From: Mytilus trossulus | Taxonomy: Eukaryota; Mollusca; Bivalvia; Mytilida; Mytilidae | NCBI RefSeq assembly: GCF_036588685.1 | Contig: NW_026963310.1 | Span: 3,162,001 to 3,226,000 of the forward strand | Direction of reading: 5' to 3' | DNA: 64,000 nt | In this document: positions 36,146 to 48,490 of the stretch, piece by piece | Numbering within the stretch: the stretch's first letter is position 1 | How the letters are laid out: each line of letters begins with the position of its first letter | The notes under the pieces: generated by a model | What the model was told of the DNA's origin: nothing | Seen by the model: only the letters and a program-made list of their open reading frames with translations | The model's database searches: none | Program-made: the position numbers and the translations under genes

Positions 36146-36435
36146 GACTTATATACCGTAAAAAGAAATATTAATTTTATAAAGATTTGTAAAACTTTGT
36201 ATTCTATTTTACCGACAACACTAAAGTGGGATAGTCCTTTCTAATGTGTTCAGGTTTTAATACGTCCTGCGGCTCACTTAGAATGTAAAATAAAACTCAC
36301 TAAATAATTAAGATATAAACCTTTTAAAAATTATTATCCATACACAATAAAAATATTATTGTAACTGCATGCAGTAAGACACAAATGTATTGTTACCATC
36401 CGATAACTGTGTATAACAATTATAAGACACATTGT

Positions 36436-36749
36436 GGTCTTTGTTTTTGTTTTCAAGCTTCAGTGAACATTTTTACTACACATTCCGATGATAATTGTAG
36501 TAGTCAGCGTGGTCATGCACGATGGGTCCCAGACAAGAAAAACCGGTTTATTGAGACACTCGTTAGTGACGTTACTAAATTTGACGAGATATCACTGCTT
36601 TTGTCGGAGGACAGTAGTACTGATCCAAAAGAACGAATCAACACAGCCGTTGATAAAATATGTGATCTTTTCAAAAGCACCGCTAATCGTGTATTTAAAC
36701 CAAAGGGAAGATTCTATCCATCTGGTACTTCTAACCAACTTTGGTTTAA
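36436..36749 (+). pseudogene. Non-LTR retrotransposon ORF, left piece (pre-RT linker)
   Basis: The frame shows WVPDKKNRFIETLVSD, an acidic helical stretch and NQLWF. This order is usual in the region that separates endonuclease from reverse transcriptase in LINE ORF2 proteins, ending in the conserved PWF-like motif. The frame runs 82 bases past the junction into the inserted element, so translation would end in foreign sequence. No methionine start belongs to the element here; its 5' part is gone. Confidence 0.7.
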
Positions 36750-37834
36750 GGGCATCCGATACAGTTTCTCGATTAAATGTCATTTCTATAATTTTGTAAT
36801 ATGTTGTAGGCCTTGGCGAGTTATAAAATAACACACAAAATAAAACATAGGTCACCGTGCTTGTTTTCGAGAAAATTGAGGCTGAAAATTGGGGATTTGT
36901 GCAATTTTGTAAAAAAATTGGCAATGTTATCATTTTTTTGGTGCAGATATTTTTCGTCGTAAATTATTAAGATCGGGTTCAATCTGAAGCTGTGATAAAT
37001 GACAAAAAGGAAAAAAATAAATCACTACACGAATAACTATGCAATTATTCAAGCTTTGCTTGACATTGCAGACCAGGTGCTCAAAGTGGTATTTTTTTAA
37101 ACCTAAAAAAATGGAAATAAACTGTTTCTGAAAATGTCATTTTTATCATTTTTCTGCATAAACTGCATTTTGTCATGCTTTTTCCAAATCTCAAATAAAA
37201 AATATAGGTCACCGTGCTTGATTCCATGATAAACGCGATTTATCCTAAAAATTGCGTCCCCCCTTTGTAACCTCAACGTTAGCGCCAAAGTACACGACGT
37301 CGCTGGCAGACAATTTCGACGTTATCTCTGCAAATTACCGGCGACATTTTTCAGATGTATAAATATTGCTTGTAAAGTACTAACTCTAAATTGGTAATAT
37401 TGTTTCCGGGAAAAAAAGCATGTGCATGATAAATACCTCTCTCTGTTTGTGGTCTAAGTGAGAAACATCTCAAGAAAAACTTTTTTTTAAAGTTATTACG
37501 GACTGTTGATAATTTTTACAGCTTTTGAAATTAAAGACTCGGCAATTTAGAACTTGACATACAGTTACATGTACTGTACAAACTCATGTATTAATTTGAT
37601 GTATTAATCTATAAAATATGTTGACCTCTAGATGTTGTTTTTTATTTTGTTTGATGTGCTGCTGTTTCATTACAATACTCCTTTTCATCCCTCTATTCAC
37701 GTTTTAATCACTTTTTATAATTTAACATTTATTCATAAAATCTAACTTTTTTTCTGGTCATTGATTACATTTGAATAAAATTGAGAGGCTCCTAAACAGT
37801 TTAAAATTCACAGTTTTTATAGCTCAAAGACTAT

Positions 37835-37955
37835 GCGGTATGGGCTTTGTTCATTGTTGAAGACCGTACGGTGTCCTATAGATAACTTTGTTAATTTCTG
37901 TGTCCTGTTTGTTTCTTGTGGATAGTTATCTCATTTACAGTTATGTCATATCTTG
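37835..37955 (+). repeat. Tail of the 61.3-kb dispersed repeat inside the TTAA element
   Basis: ATGCGGTATGGGCTTTGTTC, AGACCGTACGGTGTCCTATA and the following TGTGGATAGTTATCTCATTT match 61525-61640. It is either carried by the TTAA element or inserted later. Confidence 0.75.
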
Positions 37956-39014
37956 TGTTTTATGTTGTGAGAAAACAAACACAAAATCTTACAAAGGAGA
38001 TTATTCAATATGCTAAAAGATGCTTTTGTCAAGAGAGAGAAACTATACAATAATTTTGATTTTTTTTTATTCGGAAAAAACGATTGAGTTAATAGCGAGA
38101 GGACTGGACAAAGGGGCCTATTACCTATGGGTAATTTCATTGGTAATTTACTATATATATTTTTTCACCACAGTGCTACACATTGCGGGGTACATACAAT
38201 ATCGCACATGCTTTGCATCTGTCTGTCCTTCCGGTCCTTGTGGTTAATTAGATTTCAAGTGTACAATTCTTGCCAAATTTCTATGAAACTGATATCGTAT
38301 GGACACGTTCGGAAATATTAACTATATCGGAAAATGCATTGTATTTGCTGTCATTCCGTCATTTCTATAGTGTATTTGTAAAATAAAAGTCAAGAATAAA
38401 CATCTGCGCTACAAGCTCATGATACGCCCGTAGTCTAATGAAAAAACCCATAATGCATGTTTTTAAAATAACACGGGGTGGTACAAGAAGTTATTGGAAG
38501 TATATCCTGACTCATTCCAAATCCTTATAAATAAAATTTGAATACAGATCGTTTAACCATCCTGAAAAAAGAACCATGTTAAGTTTAATGACATTAGGAT
38601 AATATGACATACTGTACCATATTTACGACGGACAGCCGGACGCCGCACATTTGTATACCATACTACGTCCAATCAAAATGTTTACGGGCGTATGAAAATA
38701 TTGTTGGCTATTGCCTTTAGAAATTTTCTCGGAGTTCGGTATTTTTGTGATGTTACTTTTTGTTTGATAGAATACGTGCTACGTGGAGGTAATATAAACT
38801 TTGTTCTTTTATTAAAGTTGTATCATTGTTGATATTAGCGGAATACCATTATTTATCTAACATGAATAAATTGAAAAAAATGTTCAGTAATGAAGTTTAT
38901 CTTCGTGTAAAATATTCGGTATCAGTTTTAAAATAGCATTGTTGGTTTTCTGTGCTGTAATAAATTGACAGGAAATCGGATCCGGACTAAATCATGGTTT
39001 ATGAAGGATAATGA

Positions 39015-39062
39015 TATATTTGCCACTGGACTTTATGCAATCAAAAATCAATCAATACATAG
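39015..39062 (-). repeat. Fragment of GCCACTGGACGTTAAGC repeat
   Basis: ATATTTGCCACTGGACTTTA followed by CAATCAAAAATCAATCAATA. Related copies are at 42330-42392 in the same orientation and at 48045-48100 in the opposite orientation. Confidence 0.65.
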
Positions 39063-39456
39063 GACATAGTCTTGGTATATAGCTGGCATTTAAGGTAGCG
39101 CCTGCCCCATATCAAAAATGATAATTGACATGCATTATATTACTAGTAACACCAAAAGGGTCAGTCATCTTGGGATTGCTTTACTATACGATATTGTGTT
39201 AAAGATCTCACAGAAACAGTAATGTGTTTCATTTCTTATCATTTGATTAGCCTGTTAGAATCAACTAATATTAATGTTGAAGAAATTAGCATGCGGGAGA
39301 AACAGAAAAGTGGAGCACCGAAAAATTCACATTACGTTTCTTATTACGGAAAATTACACGCATTACGTCCCGCAAAAAGTGACGTTTTGCGGGAATTCAA
39401 ACGCTTAACGTCGCGCCAAGAGTTAACTCCCTTGAAACTGTATCGGATGCCCTTAA

Positions 39457-40493
39457 TAAACAATGCAGAGATAAGCGAAAGGGTTTCCATAAAGCGAAAA
39501 ACCGTTACAGTCTAAATAAGAATAAAGAGAACCGAGATGAGATGAAAAAGTCCGGGAAAGTTTATAGAACCGAAATGAATAAAAGTGTTGAGAGTTTTCA
39601 ATATGCACTAGAATCTGACATGCGCAAACTTTCGAAAAAAGATTTGGAAAATCTTGAAAAGATTTGATAGAGGGGGGTCTGATAAAGATTTTAAAATTAC
39701 TATTGATCAATTATATGAGTATTTTAAGTCATTAAATAAGACCGATGTTCCAGATGATGATATTGATTTTGAGGATTTAGCTAATAGTATAAAAGATCAG
39801 GGTTTTATTGAAATTATAGACCAGGAAATCACAGAGGACGAAATACTGTTAGCTGTTAAAAAGTTAAGTAATGGGAAAGCCCCAGGGGAAGATGAGATTG
39901 TCAACGAATTTATAAAAAGCACGGTGAATCATTTTTTGCCTATTTACACTAAGTTATTCAATTTAGTGTTTGATTCTGGAATCGTTCCAAATTCATGGCT
40001 TATTGGTATCATTAAGCCGTTATTTAAAAACAAGGGGGATCCAAATAATTTGGATAATTACAGAGCTATTTGTCTTACATCGAATTTAGGAAAAGTGTTC
40101 ACCTCTATACTTAATTCAAGACTTAATGCTCTGTCAGATGAGATCGGGATTATAACTGATGCCCAGGGTGGTTTTCATAAGGGGTATTCTGTCCAAGATA
40201 GTATGTTTATCATGCATGCCTTAATTTCATTATATTTGAGTTCGGGAAAGAAATTATTTTGCGCTTTTGTTGATTTTAGAAAAGCGTTTGACACAGTGTG
40301 GAGGGTGGGACTATGGCAAAAACTATTAAAATATAATATTGGTGGGAAAATGTTTAAAGCTATATTGAGCATGTATACAGATATTAAGTCTTTTGTTAAA
40401 AATGGAGAACTGAAAACAGATTTTTTCCCGTGTGAGGTAGGTGTAAGACAGGGAGAAAAAAATGTCACCTTTTCTCTTTGCCTTATACCTTAA
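39457..40493 (+). pseudogene. Non-LTR retrotransposon ORF, linker and RT fingers/palm
   Basis: The first frame reads NKQCRDKRKGFHKAKNRY and remains open to about 39645. A frameshift there (at GATTTGG) moves to the frame that starts RFDRGGSDKDFKI. Reverse transcriptase blocks follow: NGKAPGEDEIVNEF, KPLFKNKGDPNN with NYRAICLTSN, GFHKGYSVQD, and motif A in FVDFRKAFDTVW near 40264-40300. At about 40455-40460 an A run (GGAGAAAAAAATG) shifts the frame, and the old frame ends at 40493. Catalytic Asp residues of motif A are present. Confidence 0.85.
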
Positions 40494-41669
40494 TGACTTG
40501 GAGAAATATCTGGATAAAACTCTGTGGATGGCCTAAAATTTATTAATGGAAAATTTACAGAGAATCTTGATTTGTATATCAAGCTATTTTTTCTTCTGTA
40601 CGCCGATGACACAATTATTTTTGCGGAGTCGGCAGAAGGGTTACAAAAGCCTCTGGATGTTTTTGACCAATATTGTTTTGAGTGGAAACTCATTGTTAAT
40701 GTTACAAAAACAAAGATTGTAATTTTTTCAAAGAGAAAGTATAATAAGAATGTTACTTTTAAACTATGTAATGAAATTATTGAAATTAAAGATTCATATG
40801 TTTATCTTGGTCTGCTGTTTAATTACAACGGAAATTTCTTTCAAGCTCGTAAAAAATTGGTCGACCAAGCTCAAAAAGCACTTTATGCTCTTTACAAGAA
40901 GATACAAAATATCTCACTTCCGATTGATCTACAGCTAAAATTATTTGATGCGTTGGTGGTTCCTATTTTGACCTATTCCTCGGAAATATGGGGGTTTGAA
41001 AATAAAAATAATACTGAAAAGTTACATTTACAGTTTTGTAAGCGCATTTTGGGTGTGCGATCATCTACGCCAAATTTTATGGTATATGGGGAACTTGGAA
41101 GATTTCCACTTGAACTGCAGATCAAGTTAAAAATGGTATGTTTTTGGCACAAGCTAGCAACAAATGATAAAAAACTATCGGGTAAACTTTATAAGTTACT
41201 TTGGTACATGCATGAGCATGAAGGTTGTAATTTTAAGTGGTTTAACTATGTAAAATCTGTGTTTAATGATTGTAGCTTTTGTGAACTATATAATTTTCCA
41301 GAGCAAGTTGATTATAATTATATTAAAATTAATGTAAGGCAGCGTCTCCAGGACCAGTTTATTCAAAAATGGTTCTCAGATATAAACAATTCATCAAGGG
41401 GGGAATTTTATCTACACTTTAAAGAAGAGTTTTGCTTGGAACCATATCTGTTAAAATTAAGACGGGGTCATAGAGTAAACATATGTAAATTAAGGGTATG
41501 TAATACAAAGTTTCCAATCGAAACAGGAAGATGGAGAAATGTACCACAAAATGAGAGGATTTGTCCACTCTGTAAAGCTGGTCTTGGAGATGTATACCAC
41601 TATATATGTAAATGTACCAACTGTGAAGTTAGGGATTTAAGGGGAAGTTCATACCTCCATATTATTTAA
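40461..41669 (+). pseudogene. Non-LTR retrotransposon ORF, RT motif C to C-terminal zinc-like domain
   Basis: A short bridging frame (SPFLFALYLNDLEKYLD) is followed by a second frameshift near 40517. The main frame then contains LLYADDTIIFAES with the catalytic YADD at 40599-40610, KTKIVIFSKRKY, a thumb-like region with AKKALYALYKK-type spacing (QAQKALYALYKKIQN) and PIETGRWRNVPQNERICPLC with HYICKC, a C-C-H-C cluster near the end. The stop is at 41669. In all, three frameshifts plus one insertion separate this copy from function. Confidence 0.85.
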
Positions 41670-41945
41670 AATATCCAAATGAAAAAAAAAGTACTTGGCA
41701 TGCTTAAATATAGTAATAGTAATGTGCTGTCTAAGCTGTCAATTTTTATTCAAAAGGTAGAAAAAATGCTTGTCTAATTTAAAACTGTAATAAACACAAA
41801 CTTATTTTTGAAGATGTATAATTTAAAAATGTATTCTGTTTGTATTATGAACTATGTTGTAATTATTATTGTGTATATAAATATGCCCCTGTTTCGCAGT
41901 CTTCTCCGGCTGAGTTTTCTCTAATAAACTATCAAACTATCAGTA

Positions 41946-44660
41946 ATTTATTGTACCACTTAGTTTATGGAAAAAGGGGAGGGGTATGTACTTTTCTATT
42001 TGCTATGTTATTTCTATCGCGGAAAAGTGGTTATTTTTTTTAACAATTTTATTTAAATCGAATGAAACATTTAAAAAGATTGTCTTTTGAATAGCAAAAC
42101 ATTTATTAAAAGATAATCAGGATATGATTATATACCCTCCGCACCCGACCCTTTTTTCTTAGCTACATTAATGTTATTTAATAGAATATAATATTATCTT
42201 ATTAGTTGATCATTTGATAAAGTAAAAGGTATACATAAATTTAAAAAAGTTAAGAACTGACACGAAGACGAATATAAATACATGTTGGTCACGGTATGAT
42301 TTCCTATTCAGTGTGTATCGTTCAGAACATGCATGGAATATTTGCCACTGGACGTTAAGCAAGCAACCAAAAATCAATCAACCTATTCAGTTTGACTCAA
42401 TAAGATTTTCAAAATCTTACACAGGAATATATCAAATCTGGATTTATTTTCTGAAAGTCTACATTAAAATTCATCTGACATATATATGATAATGTTTCTT
42501 TATTGTAACGACAAATTAAGAAAACTTCACGTTATTTGTTTCTAAAAGTAAAATGTGGGACACTACAATGACAGTTTCTTTTACACCTATCATCGATTGA
42601 ACTTTCAAAAATAAATTTCCAAATCGGCAACAAAAAACTATTAGACGAATAAAGTTTTGAAGTGGGTTATAGATTGCATGTTTATCAAGGAAAATAATGA
42701 CCTCACACAGGTCATTATTTTATGCCTTGTAGCATATATCATTGAAACATGGTATCGTCCGGGGCGATTCTGAAAAAGAATGACCTGTCGTTCTGAAAGA
42801 ATATAACTCCATATAGGTATATAAGCAATGATATATTTAAAACTATTTGCTCTATATTTAACAAACTGTGTTAACAAAACTGGAAATTATGAAACTGGAA
42901 ATCTGCCAATATAAATCTGGTGTGTTTTATGTTACGAAAAGATACCCAGTATCCCTTGGTTTGCTATTAAATACCAGGGTTAGTTTGATATCGACGTAAG
43001 CAAACAATAATTTAATAATGAATTACAAAATATGGTATTTAATACGCAATACAATTATATGATTGATAGCTTTTGACTTCAGTAAAATTTGATTTTAGCC
43101 ATTAATGCAGTTAAACTCCTAGCATCTTCTTTACCTGACTTGACGTCTCCTTTCAATAATTGAATGAAAATGAGCTCCTACCTCACTGACTGATACATTC
43201 TTTAGCAAGTAATATTACATCTTCCACTGAATCCAAAAACATAAATAGTGGTATATCATTTCAGTATTCAATCGATGCAACACAAATAACTATCGATTTG
43301 ATTAATGTCACATTGATTTTAGCACCCCAATACCATAAGTATGCAAAAACCACTGCTGTAAAGATGTACAATAGGACATTTTGTTAATCATTGTTGCAGT
43401 TTAGCTAGAAAGGATACTACGGTTGGAAATTCATATGACAGTTATCTATGTTTTTTATTATTTAATTCACAATCCTGATCTTGAAAATTTGTTTGTTTGA
43501 AAATTTGTTTTTCGAGAAATGAAAAAAAAGTTCTAAGGTCGGGGCGGCCGGGGGGGGGGGTTAAACTAGTGGCGGCCAGGTAACTGGAACCACACATAAA
43601 ATGTTATTTGGCCTAAGATAGCACACTACAAAGATTTTATTCATCCAGTTCCTCAGTTTTAAATCGATGTAACTTTCTTTGTAAGGATTATGAATTTAAA
43701 AAAGTGTTATATATGGATAGCTAACAGGATACTCTTTCAAATCAATGCAATATTAGTATTATGGAACAATTATGTAATTAATTTTAATGTTAACTGTGTC
43801 TTCAAAATTTTACAAGAAATTTCCACTTTCATTTGAATTTAGCTTCTTCATGGATATCGCAAGAGAGATTTAGGAAAAAATATTAACATCAAATGTTACA
43901 CCTAATAACATATTATCTACTTGTATGTGGTCATAATGTTTATACTAATTAGAGATTTATGAGATAATGTAATAAGGTAGCAATAATTTAAGGCACCCTT
44001 TTGTAGCTCCTGCTGTGTTGCTTAATATTTCGTTAACATTTTCTGTATAGATATGGATCTGAAAAAGCTTAATTCACTCAAGTGAACTGACCAAGATTTT
44101 GCCATTATTGCATAAAAATTGATTGCATAATGTTTGCATAGCAAAAATAATTCATTCATTAAAAAAATGATCTTTTATCTATCTATATATACCTCTTTTA
44201 ATAATTTATATGCAGTTTTAAGAAAGTAGCAGCATTTTAAAGGTTGGAGATTGGAAGTAAAACAATCTTTATATTTTGCTACCTTTAAGTGAGGTTTTGG
44301 AAGTATATTATTTAAAATAAAACATTAAGATTATGCAAAGGTCAGGAAGAAAGTTATGTCAAGCAATACATACCATTTTTATTAGTACTTATATCGGTCA
44401 ATGATATGTAATGATAAAAGTGATATTTGTCAAAGGTAACAGCGCGCAGTAGACAGAGGTTTCTTTATAAATATATATACACACGCATCCTGATCATATT
44501 CACGCTATTTTCGAGCAATTGAAAATATCGACAAACTGATACAGAGAAAAAAAAACGGGTATGTTAAATTCAAATTGGAATATCAAATGTATATAAAACC
44601 TAAACTTCGTGGCTACTTACCTTGACCATGTTAATCGTTAAACTCAGGACACACTTATTT
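41946..44660. other. No gene recognised; one repeat fragment
   Basis: A fragment with TTTGCCACTGGACGTTAAGC is at 42330-42392. A G-rich spot (CGGGGCGGCCGGGGGGGGGG) is near 43540-43560. On the minus strand ATGGTCAAG precedes GTAAGT at about 44630-44616, a possible start exon that cannot be supported further. Confidence 0.45.
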
Positions 44661-44675
44661 TCAATATTAGTGTTT

Positions 44676-46400
44676 AGTTGTGTTACATAATATAACAGCA
44701 ACATGCGTTTGACGTGTAATAGTGATTAAATTATTTGATATTCTTAGTATTTCATTTTTTTTAAATATCTAAGCCAACTAATAGCTGGAAGTACCGAAAT
44801 CATGACACATTCCTTGTAACTGTTTATTTTCCATAACTTCTTCGTTCGTTTTAACAGTAACCTATTTTCAGAAAATAGTGGTTGGCTATTTAAAACTAGA
44901 AATGACCTATTTGTAAAATTATACAATTAAGACGTTATGAATTAAATGTTGAAAACGCTTCAATATAGATGTTGTAGCTATATTTAAAAAAAATGAAATA
45001 TGTTCTATCCTTTATCTACAATTGAATGTAAGCTCCATCAGCCTTATGATTAGTTATCAGCTGTTTCGTATAATATAACAACAACCTTCATTTGACGTGT
45101 AATAGTGATTTAAACATCCGATTTTCTTTTTTCTTTTTTCTTTGTATATTGTTTTTATATATCTTATGCACTTCAATAGCAGGAATTGACAAAATCATGT
45201 CCCACTGTACAATCTATTCTTCAAATTCTCATAACTGTTTATTTTCCATAACGTCTTTTTTTGTTCGTTCTAGAAATTACTGATTTTAAGAAAATTGTGG
45301 CTATTTTAAACTAGAAATAACCTATTTTTTTAAATCATACAATTAAGACGTTGTGAATTAAATGTTGAAAACGCTTCAATATAGATGTTGTAGCTAGATT
45401 TTAAAATAGAAAATTGTAATATGTGCTATCCTATATCTACAACTGAATGTAAGCTCCATAAGACCTATTAATAGTTTTCAGCTGTATTAAATAATACAAC
45501 AACATGCATTTGACGTGTAATAGTTATTAAAATATTTGATGTTCTTAGTATTTGCGGTTTTTTAAATATCTGAGCCATAGGATAGCAGTAATTACCGAAA
45601 TCATAACTCATTCCTTGTAACTGTTTATTTTCCATAACGTCTTCGTTCGTTTTAACAGTAATTTATTTTCAGAAAATAGTGGTTGGCTATTTAAAACTAG
45701 AAATGACCTATTTGTAAAATCATACAATTAAGACGTTATGAATTAAATGTTAAAAACGCTTCAATATAGATGTTGTAGCTATATTTAAAAACAAAAAAAA
45801 TGTAATATGTTCTATCCTTTATCTACAACCGAATGTAAGCTCCGTCAGCCTTATGATTAGTTATCTGCTGTTTCGAATAATATAACGACAACCTGCATTT
45901 GATGTGTAATAGTGATTTAAACATCCGATTTTCTTTTTCTTTGTATATTGTTTTTATATATCTTATGCACTTAAATAGCAGGAATTGACTAATTCATGAC
46001 CCACTGTACAATCTATTCTTTAAATACTCATAACTGTTTATTTTCCATAACGTCTTTGTTCGTTCTAGCAATTACTGATTTTCAGAAAATTTTGGCTATT
46101 TAAAACTAGAAATGACCTATTTTTAAAATCATACAATGAGAAGTTGTGAATTAAATGTTGAAAACGCTAGCTAGATTTTAAAATAGAAAATTTTAATATG
46201 TGCTATCCTATATCTACAACTGAATGTAAGCTCCATAAGACCTATTATTATCCTATGAAATTTATTCTTTTTTCAACATGTCTTCGAATGTTCCAGCAGC
46301 AACTATTTTTCATAAAAAAGTAGTAAACTATTTTAAGCTAGCATTGAATCAATTTTTAAAGATAAAGATGAAGATGACCAAAATTGTATCGTTTCATTTT
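44676..46400 (+). repeat. Tandem array with two alternating monomer types (about 390-420 bp each)
   Basis: Units begin with GACGTGTAATAGTGATT at 44711 (A1), 45093 (B1), 45512 (A2) and 45901 (B2), and share ACTGTTTATTTTCCATAAC, CATACAATTAAGACGTTGTG, AAACGCTTCAATATAGATG and TGTAAGCTCCAT. A units carry TTCTTAGTATTT and ACCGAAATCAT; B units carry ACATCCGATTTTC and CCACTGTACAATC. A1 resembles A2, and B1 resembles B2, more than A resembles B. The higher-order period is therefore about 800 bp (801 and 808). A degraded fifth unit trails to about 46.4 kb. Confidence 0.85.
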
Positions 46401-46509
46401 TTCTATATAAATTTTTAGTTTAACTAATCTGCTAATAGTAGAAAATTGCAATATATCACATTCCAAAACATTTTATAGATTATTTTACAACACAATTTGA
46501 CCTCTAAAA

Positions 46510-46642
46510 CGGTGTCTCAGATTTTTCCTATCATTTTCTTATAAAAACTCCAATGAAGTTGGCGACATCAATTTAATAGAGGTCACTAAATTTAATAGGG
46601 TATACATTTGTTCTTTTGATTTTTTTGGAAATCTGAGACACG
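46510..46642. mobile_element. Small inverted-repeat element (GTGTCTCAGATTT ends)
   Basis: CGGTGTCTCAGATTTTTCC and, on the opposite strand from the right, CCGTGTCTCAGATTTCC. It is about 130 bp and non-coding. Target duplications are not clear. Confidence 0.45.
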
Positions 46643-47646
46643 GATCATGCATATTAAATATTCAATCTATATATCTTTTCCCCAAAAACAAATTTCCTGT
46701 ACAAAAGCTCATCAATATTGTTGTCATTTTAATGTCGTTCCAATGTAACACATACCATAATGTCGACTTTTTTAAGTCTAGCCTCTCAACGTATGCATAA
46801 GCATGTGAAACATCTAAGTTTTGATGGCAAAACTTTTCGGATTAGTATTGATAATTCATTCAAAATTTTGAATGCTTAAGGAAATTTTAGGAACAAAAAC
46901 TAATGTAACATAAAGTTAAGGCGAAGTGTACGTAATTGAACTACACAATGGATTTTTTTTAAATTTCACATACGAATTCTGCTTGTAAAATTACACCAGA
47001 AAATGAAATAAAAAAAGTGGGTAACCGTTTTCGTTTTTGAGATACGAGCCGTTGAAATTAGCTACATGATACACCAAAGTTACAAAGGATATATAGGGAA
47101 AATCATCAAAATTAGCAGATATTTTTACATTATAAAGATTTTCTATTTTGTTGGACAATGGATTTTTTTCTAAAATTGATATACGATTTAAAAATGAAAG
47201 ACGAATCCATAGGTGCAAAGAAAGTCCTTAGCAACCGTATTAGTTTTTACGCTACTCTCTGTTGAAGTTTAGTTTTTTGGCCGGAACATTAAAATATCTG
47301 GCGACGTCATTGTCTGCAGTAACGTCGTCACAACTTCTAAGCCGAAACTCTATAATAACGTATAATGTCGTAGCAATGGCGTGCGTGTGTATTACCCATC
47401 TTCCTATGTATTACAAATGATCTAAGGCTACAAATTGATAAGGAAAAAAACTAATTTATTTTAAAGAATACTTCTGTCGCAAAAGAAATGCAAGTTTGTA
47501 AATTAATTTACCGCAAATGAAAGAAATTTACCGTAGACTTTAATTTCATCTTTTCTATATTAGAGTGATTTCCGAACCTTTTTCAATGTTGGCATGGATT
47601 GTTTAATTCTTTTATGAATCAAATATCGAGTTTGAATTTTTCCCGG

Positions 47647-47893
47647 TTAACAGAGTGTTGTCAGAATGAATTGACCGGCTTTAATACTAGGATCGGGTAT
47701 ACACCTCGTTTTCAATGTTACTTCTTCATGTTTGTATTTAAAAAGTAGATCTATTTTCTGCATATTTTCATGTTCGTCATTTCTGCATGTTGTTAATCTG
47801 AGGATTTGCACACAATATAGTCTACATAATAAACCTATGTCATTAGTCATGTTTACTCACCTGCCCAAGACGCATCCCTTCCAAAACAAACAT
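47647..47893 (-). CDS. Candidate two-exon small ORF inside the TTAA element
   Basis: Exon 1 (47861-47893) reads MFVLEGMRLGQ and stops at a GTGAGT donor. A 103-nt intron ends in ATATGCAG. Exon 2 (47647-47757) reads KIDLLFKYKHEEVTLKTRC and continues to a TAA, 36 codons before the stop. Both junctions are phase 0, giving 47 residues. A second, unspliced reading from 47850 is also open through the intron. The short intron is unlike the kilobase introns inferred for host exons here. I do not recognise the product; it may be a remnant of a transposon protein, a captured exon, or chance. Confidence 0.3.
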
Positions 47894-48039
47894 GTATTTT
47901 ATTTGACAAAATTTTCAATCTCGACCACTTTCCCTTTTCTTTAACTAAATGACAAAGAGTGATGTAATGTTGTGAATAAAGTTTCAGTAACATAAGACAA
48001 TATTTGTTTGTTCCATGCATTATTTGTTAAAAATCCTAA

Positions 48040-48490
48040 TTTAAGGATTTAAATTGATTGATTGATTGTTGGTTGCTTAACGCCCAGTGGCAAATATGTC
48101 ATGCATGTTCAGGACGAGAACAAGTTAATAATAAAAACAATAGGAAGTTTTGTTCATAACAGAGGCCATCTGGGATGATGGTCTGGGAGATTTGGAGTGC
48201 CACTAGAAAATGAGGGTACATTGGATAGGGCCGCGTGCAACAGTGCACATACTCAACTCTTAAATTATAGTTGTTGCAATGGTTTTTAACGGGCATACAG
48301 TGTGGCACTCTCTTTACACGAGGCATCGGATTTAACGTTCCCATCCTGACAGCACGTGACTGCGAGCTTAATAAATCTTGCACAGCCAAACGGACGCTCC
48401 TCTTCGGCTAATATTTTACTGCCGGTCGGGAGAAGACCAAGCGACAATATTTCGTTTCCCCAGTCACCCTTGGGGTAACACGGATTTAAA
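48040..48490 (+). repeat. Dispersed repeat of about 450 bp (TTGCTTAACGCCCAGTGGCA family)
   Basis: It starts with TTGATTGATTGTTGGTTGCT and continues with the GGACGAGAACAAG and TGCCACTAGAAAATGAGGGT blocks to GTAACACGGATTTAAAC. It is relatively G+C-richer than its surroundings and is shared in part with 39015-39062 and 42330-42392. Its minus-strand reading frame shows no recognisable domain. Confidence 0.6.

Larger units (their letters stand above)
36750..39452. mobile_element. TTAA-flanked DNA transposon, 2703 bp, 19-bp perfect TIRs, non-autonomous
   Basis: The ends are GGGCATCCGATACAGTTTC and its exact reverse complement. TTAA lies at 36746-36749 and again at 39453-39456. The host is the non-LTR retrotransposon ORF, whose codons continue in frame across the site when the element and one TTAA are taken out (W-F | N-K-Q-C). 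That is independent proof of the borders. No transposase-like ORF is present. TTAA duplications occur in piggyBac, Kolobok and Sola3 elements; the GG start argues against typical piggyBac ends (CCY). The interior contains a duplicated TAGGTCACCGTGCTTG motif (36848 and 37205) and pieces of dispersed repeats (37835-37955 and 39015-39062). Confidence 0.9.
36430..41945 (+). mobile_element. 5'-truncated non-LTR retrotransposon, interrupted by a TTAA element
   Basis: Visible parts are the linker between endonuclease and reverse transcriptase (left of 36749), the rest of that linker (39457 to about 39645), reverse transcriptase (about 39650-40700) and a C-terminal Cys/His segment (near 41560-41620). 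A 3' UTR then ends in CTATCAAACTATCAG, with a short direct repeat that may be its tail. The endonuclease domain is missing. General RT layout and the C-terminal zinc-like motif suggest the jockey/CR1 side of the LINEs; the exact clade is uncertain. Removing 36750-39452 plus one TTAA leaves a continuous reading frame across the break. Confidence 0.85.

Noticed and set aside
36385-36831. 148-residue plus-strand ORF as a host gene
   Set aside because: Its centre is the LINE linker, and its last 27 codons read into the TTAA element, so it is a chimeric reading frame.
44616-44640. First exon ATGGTCAAG before GTAAGT, as a parallel to 8.7 kb
   Set aside because: Nine coding bases with no downstream partner exon; chance cannot be excluded.
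48099-48389. 96-residue minus-strand ORF
   Set aside because: It falls within a dispersed repeat shared with other loci and shows no domain or splice context.
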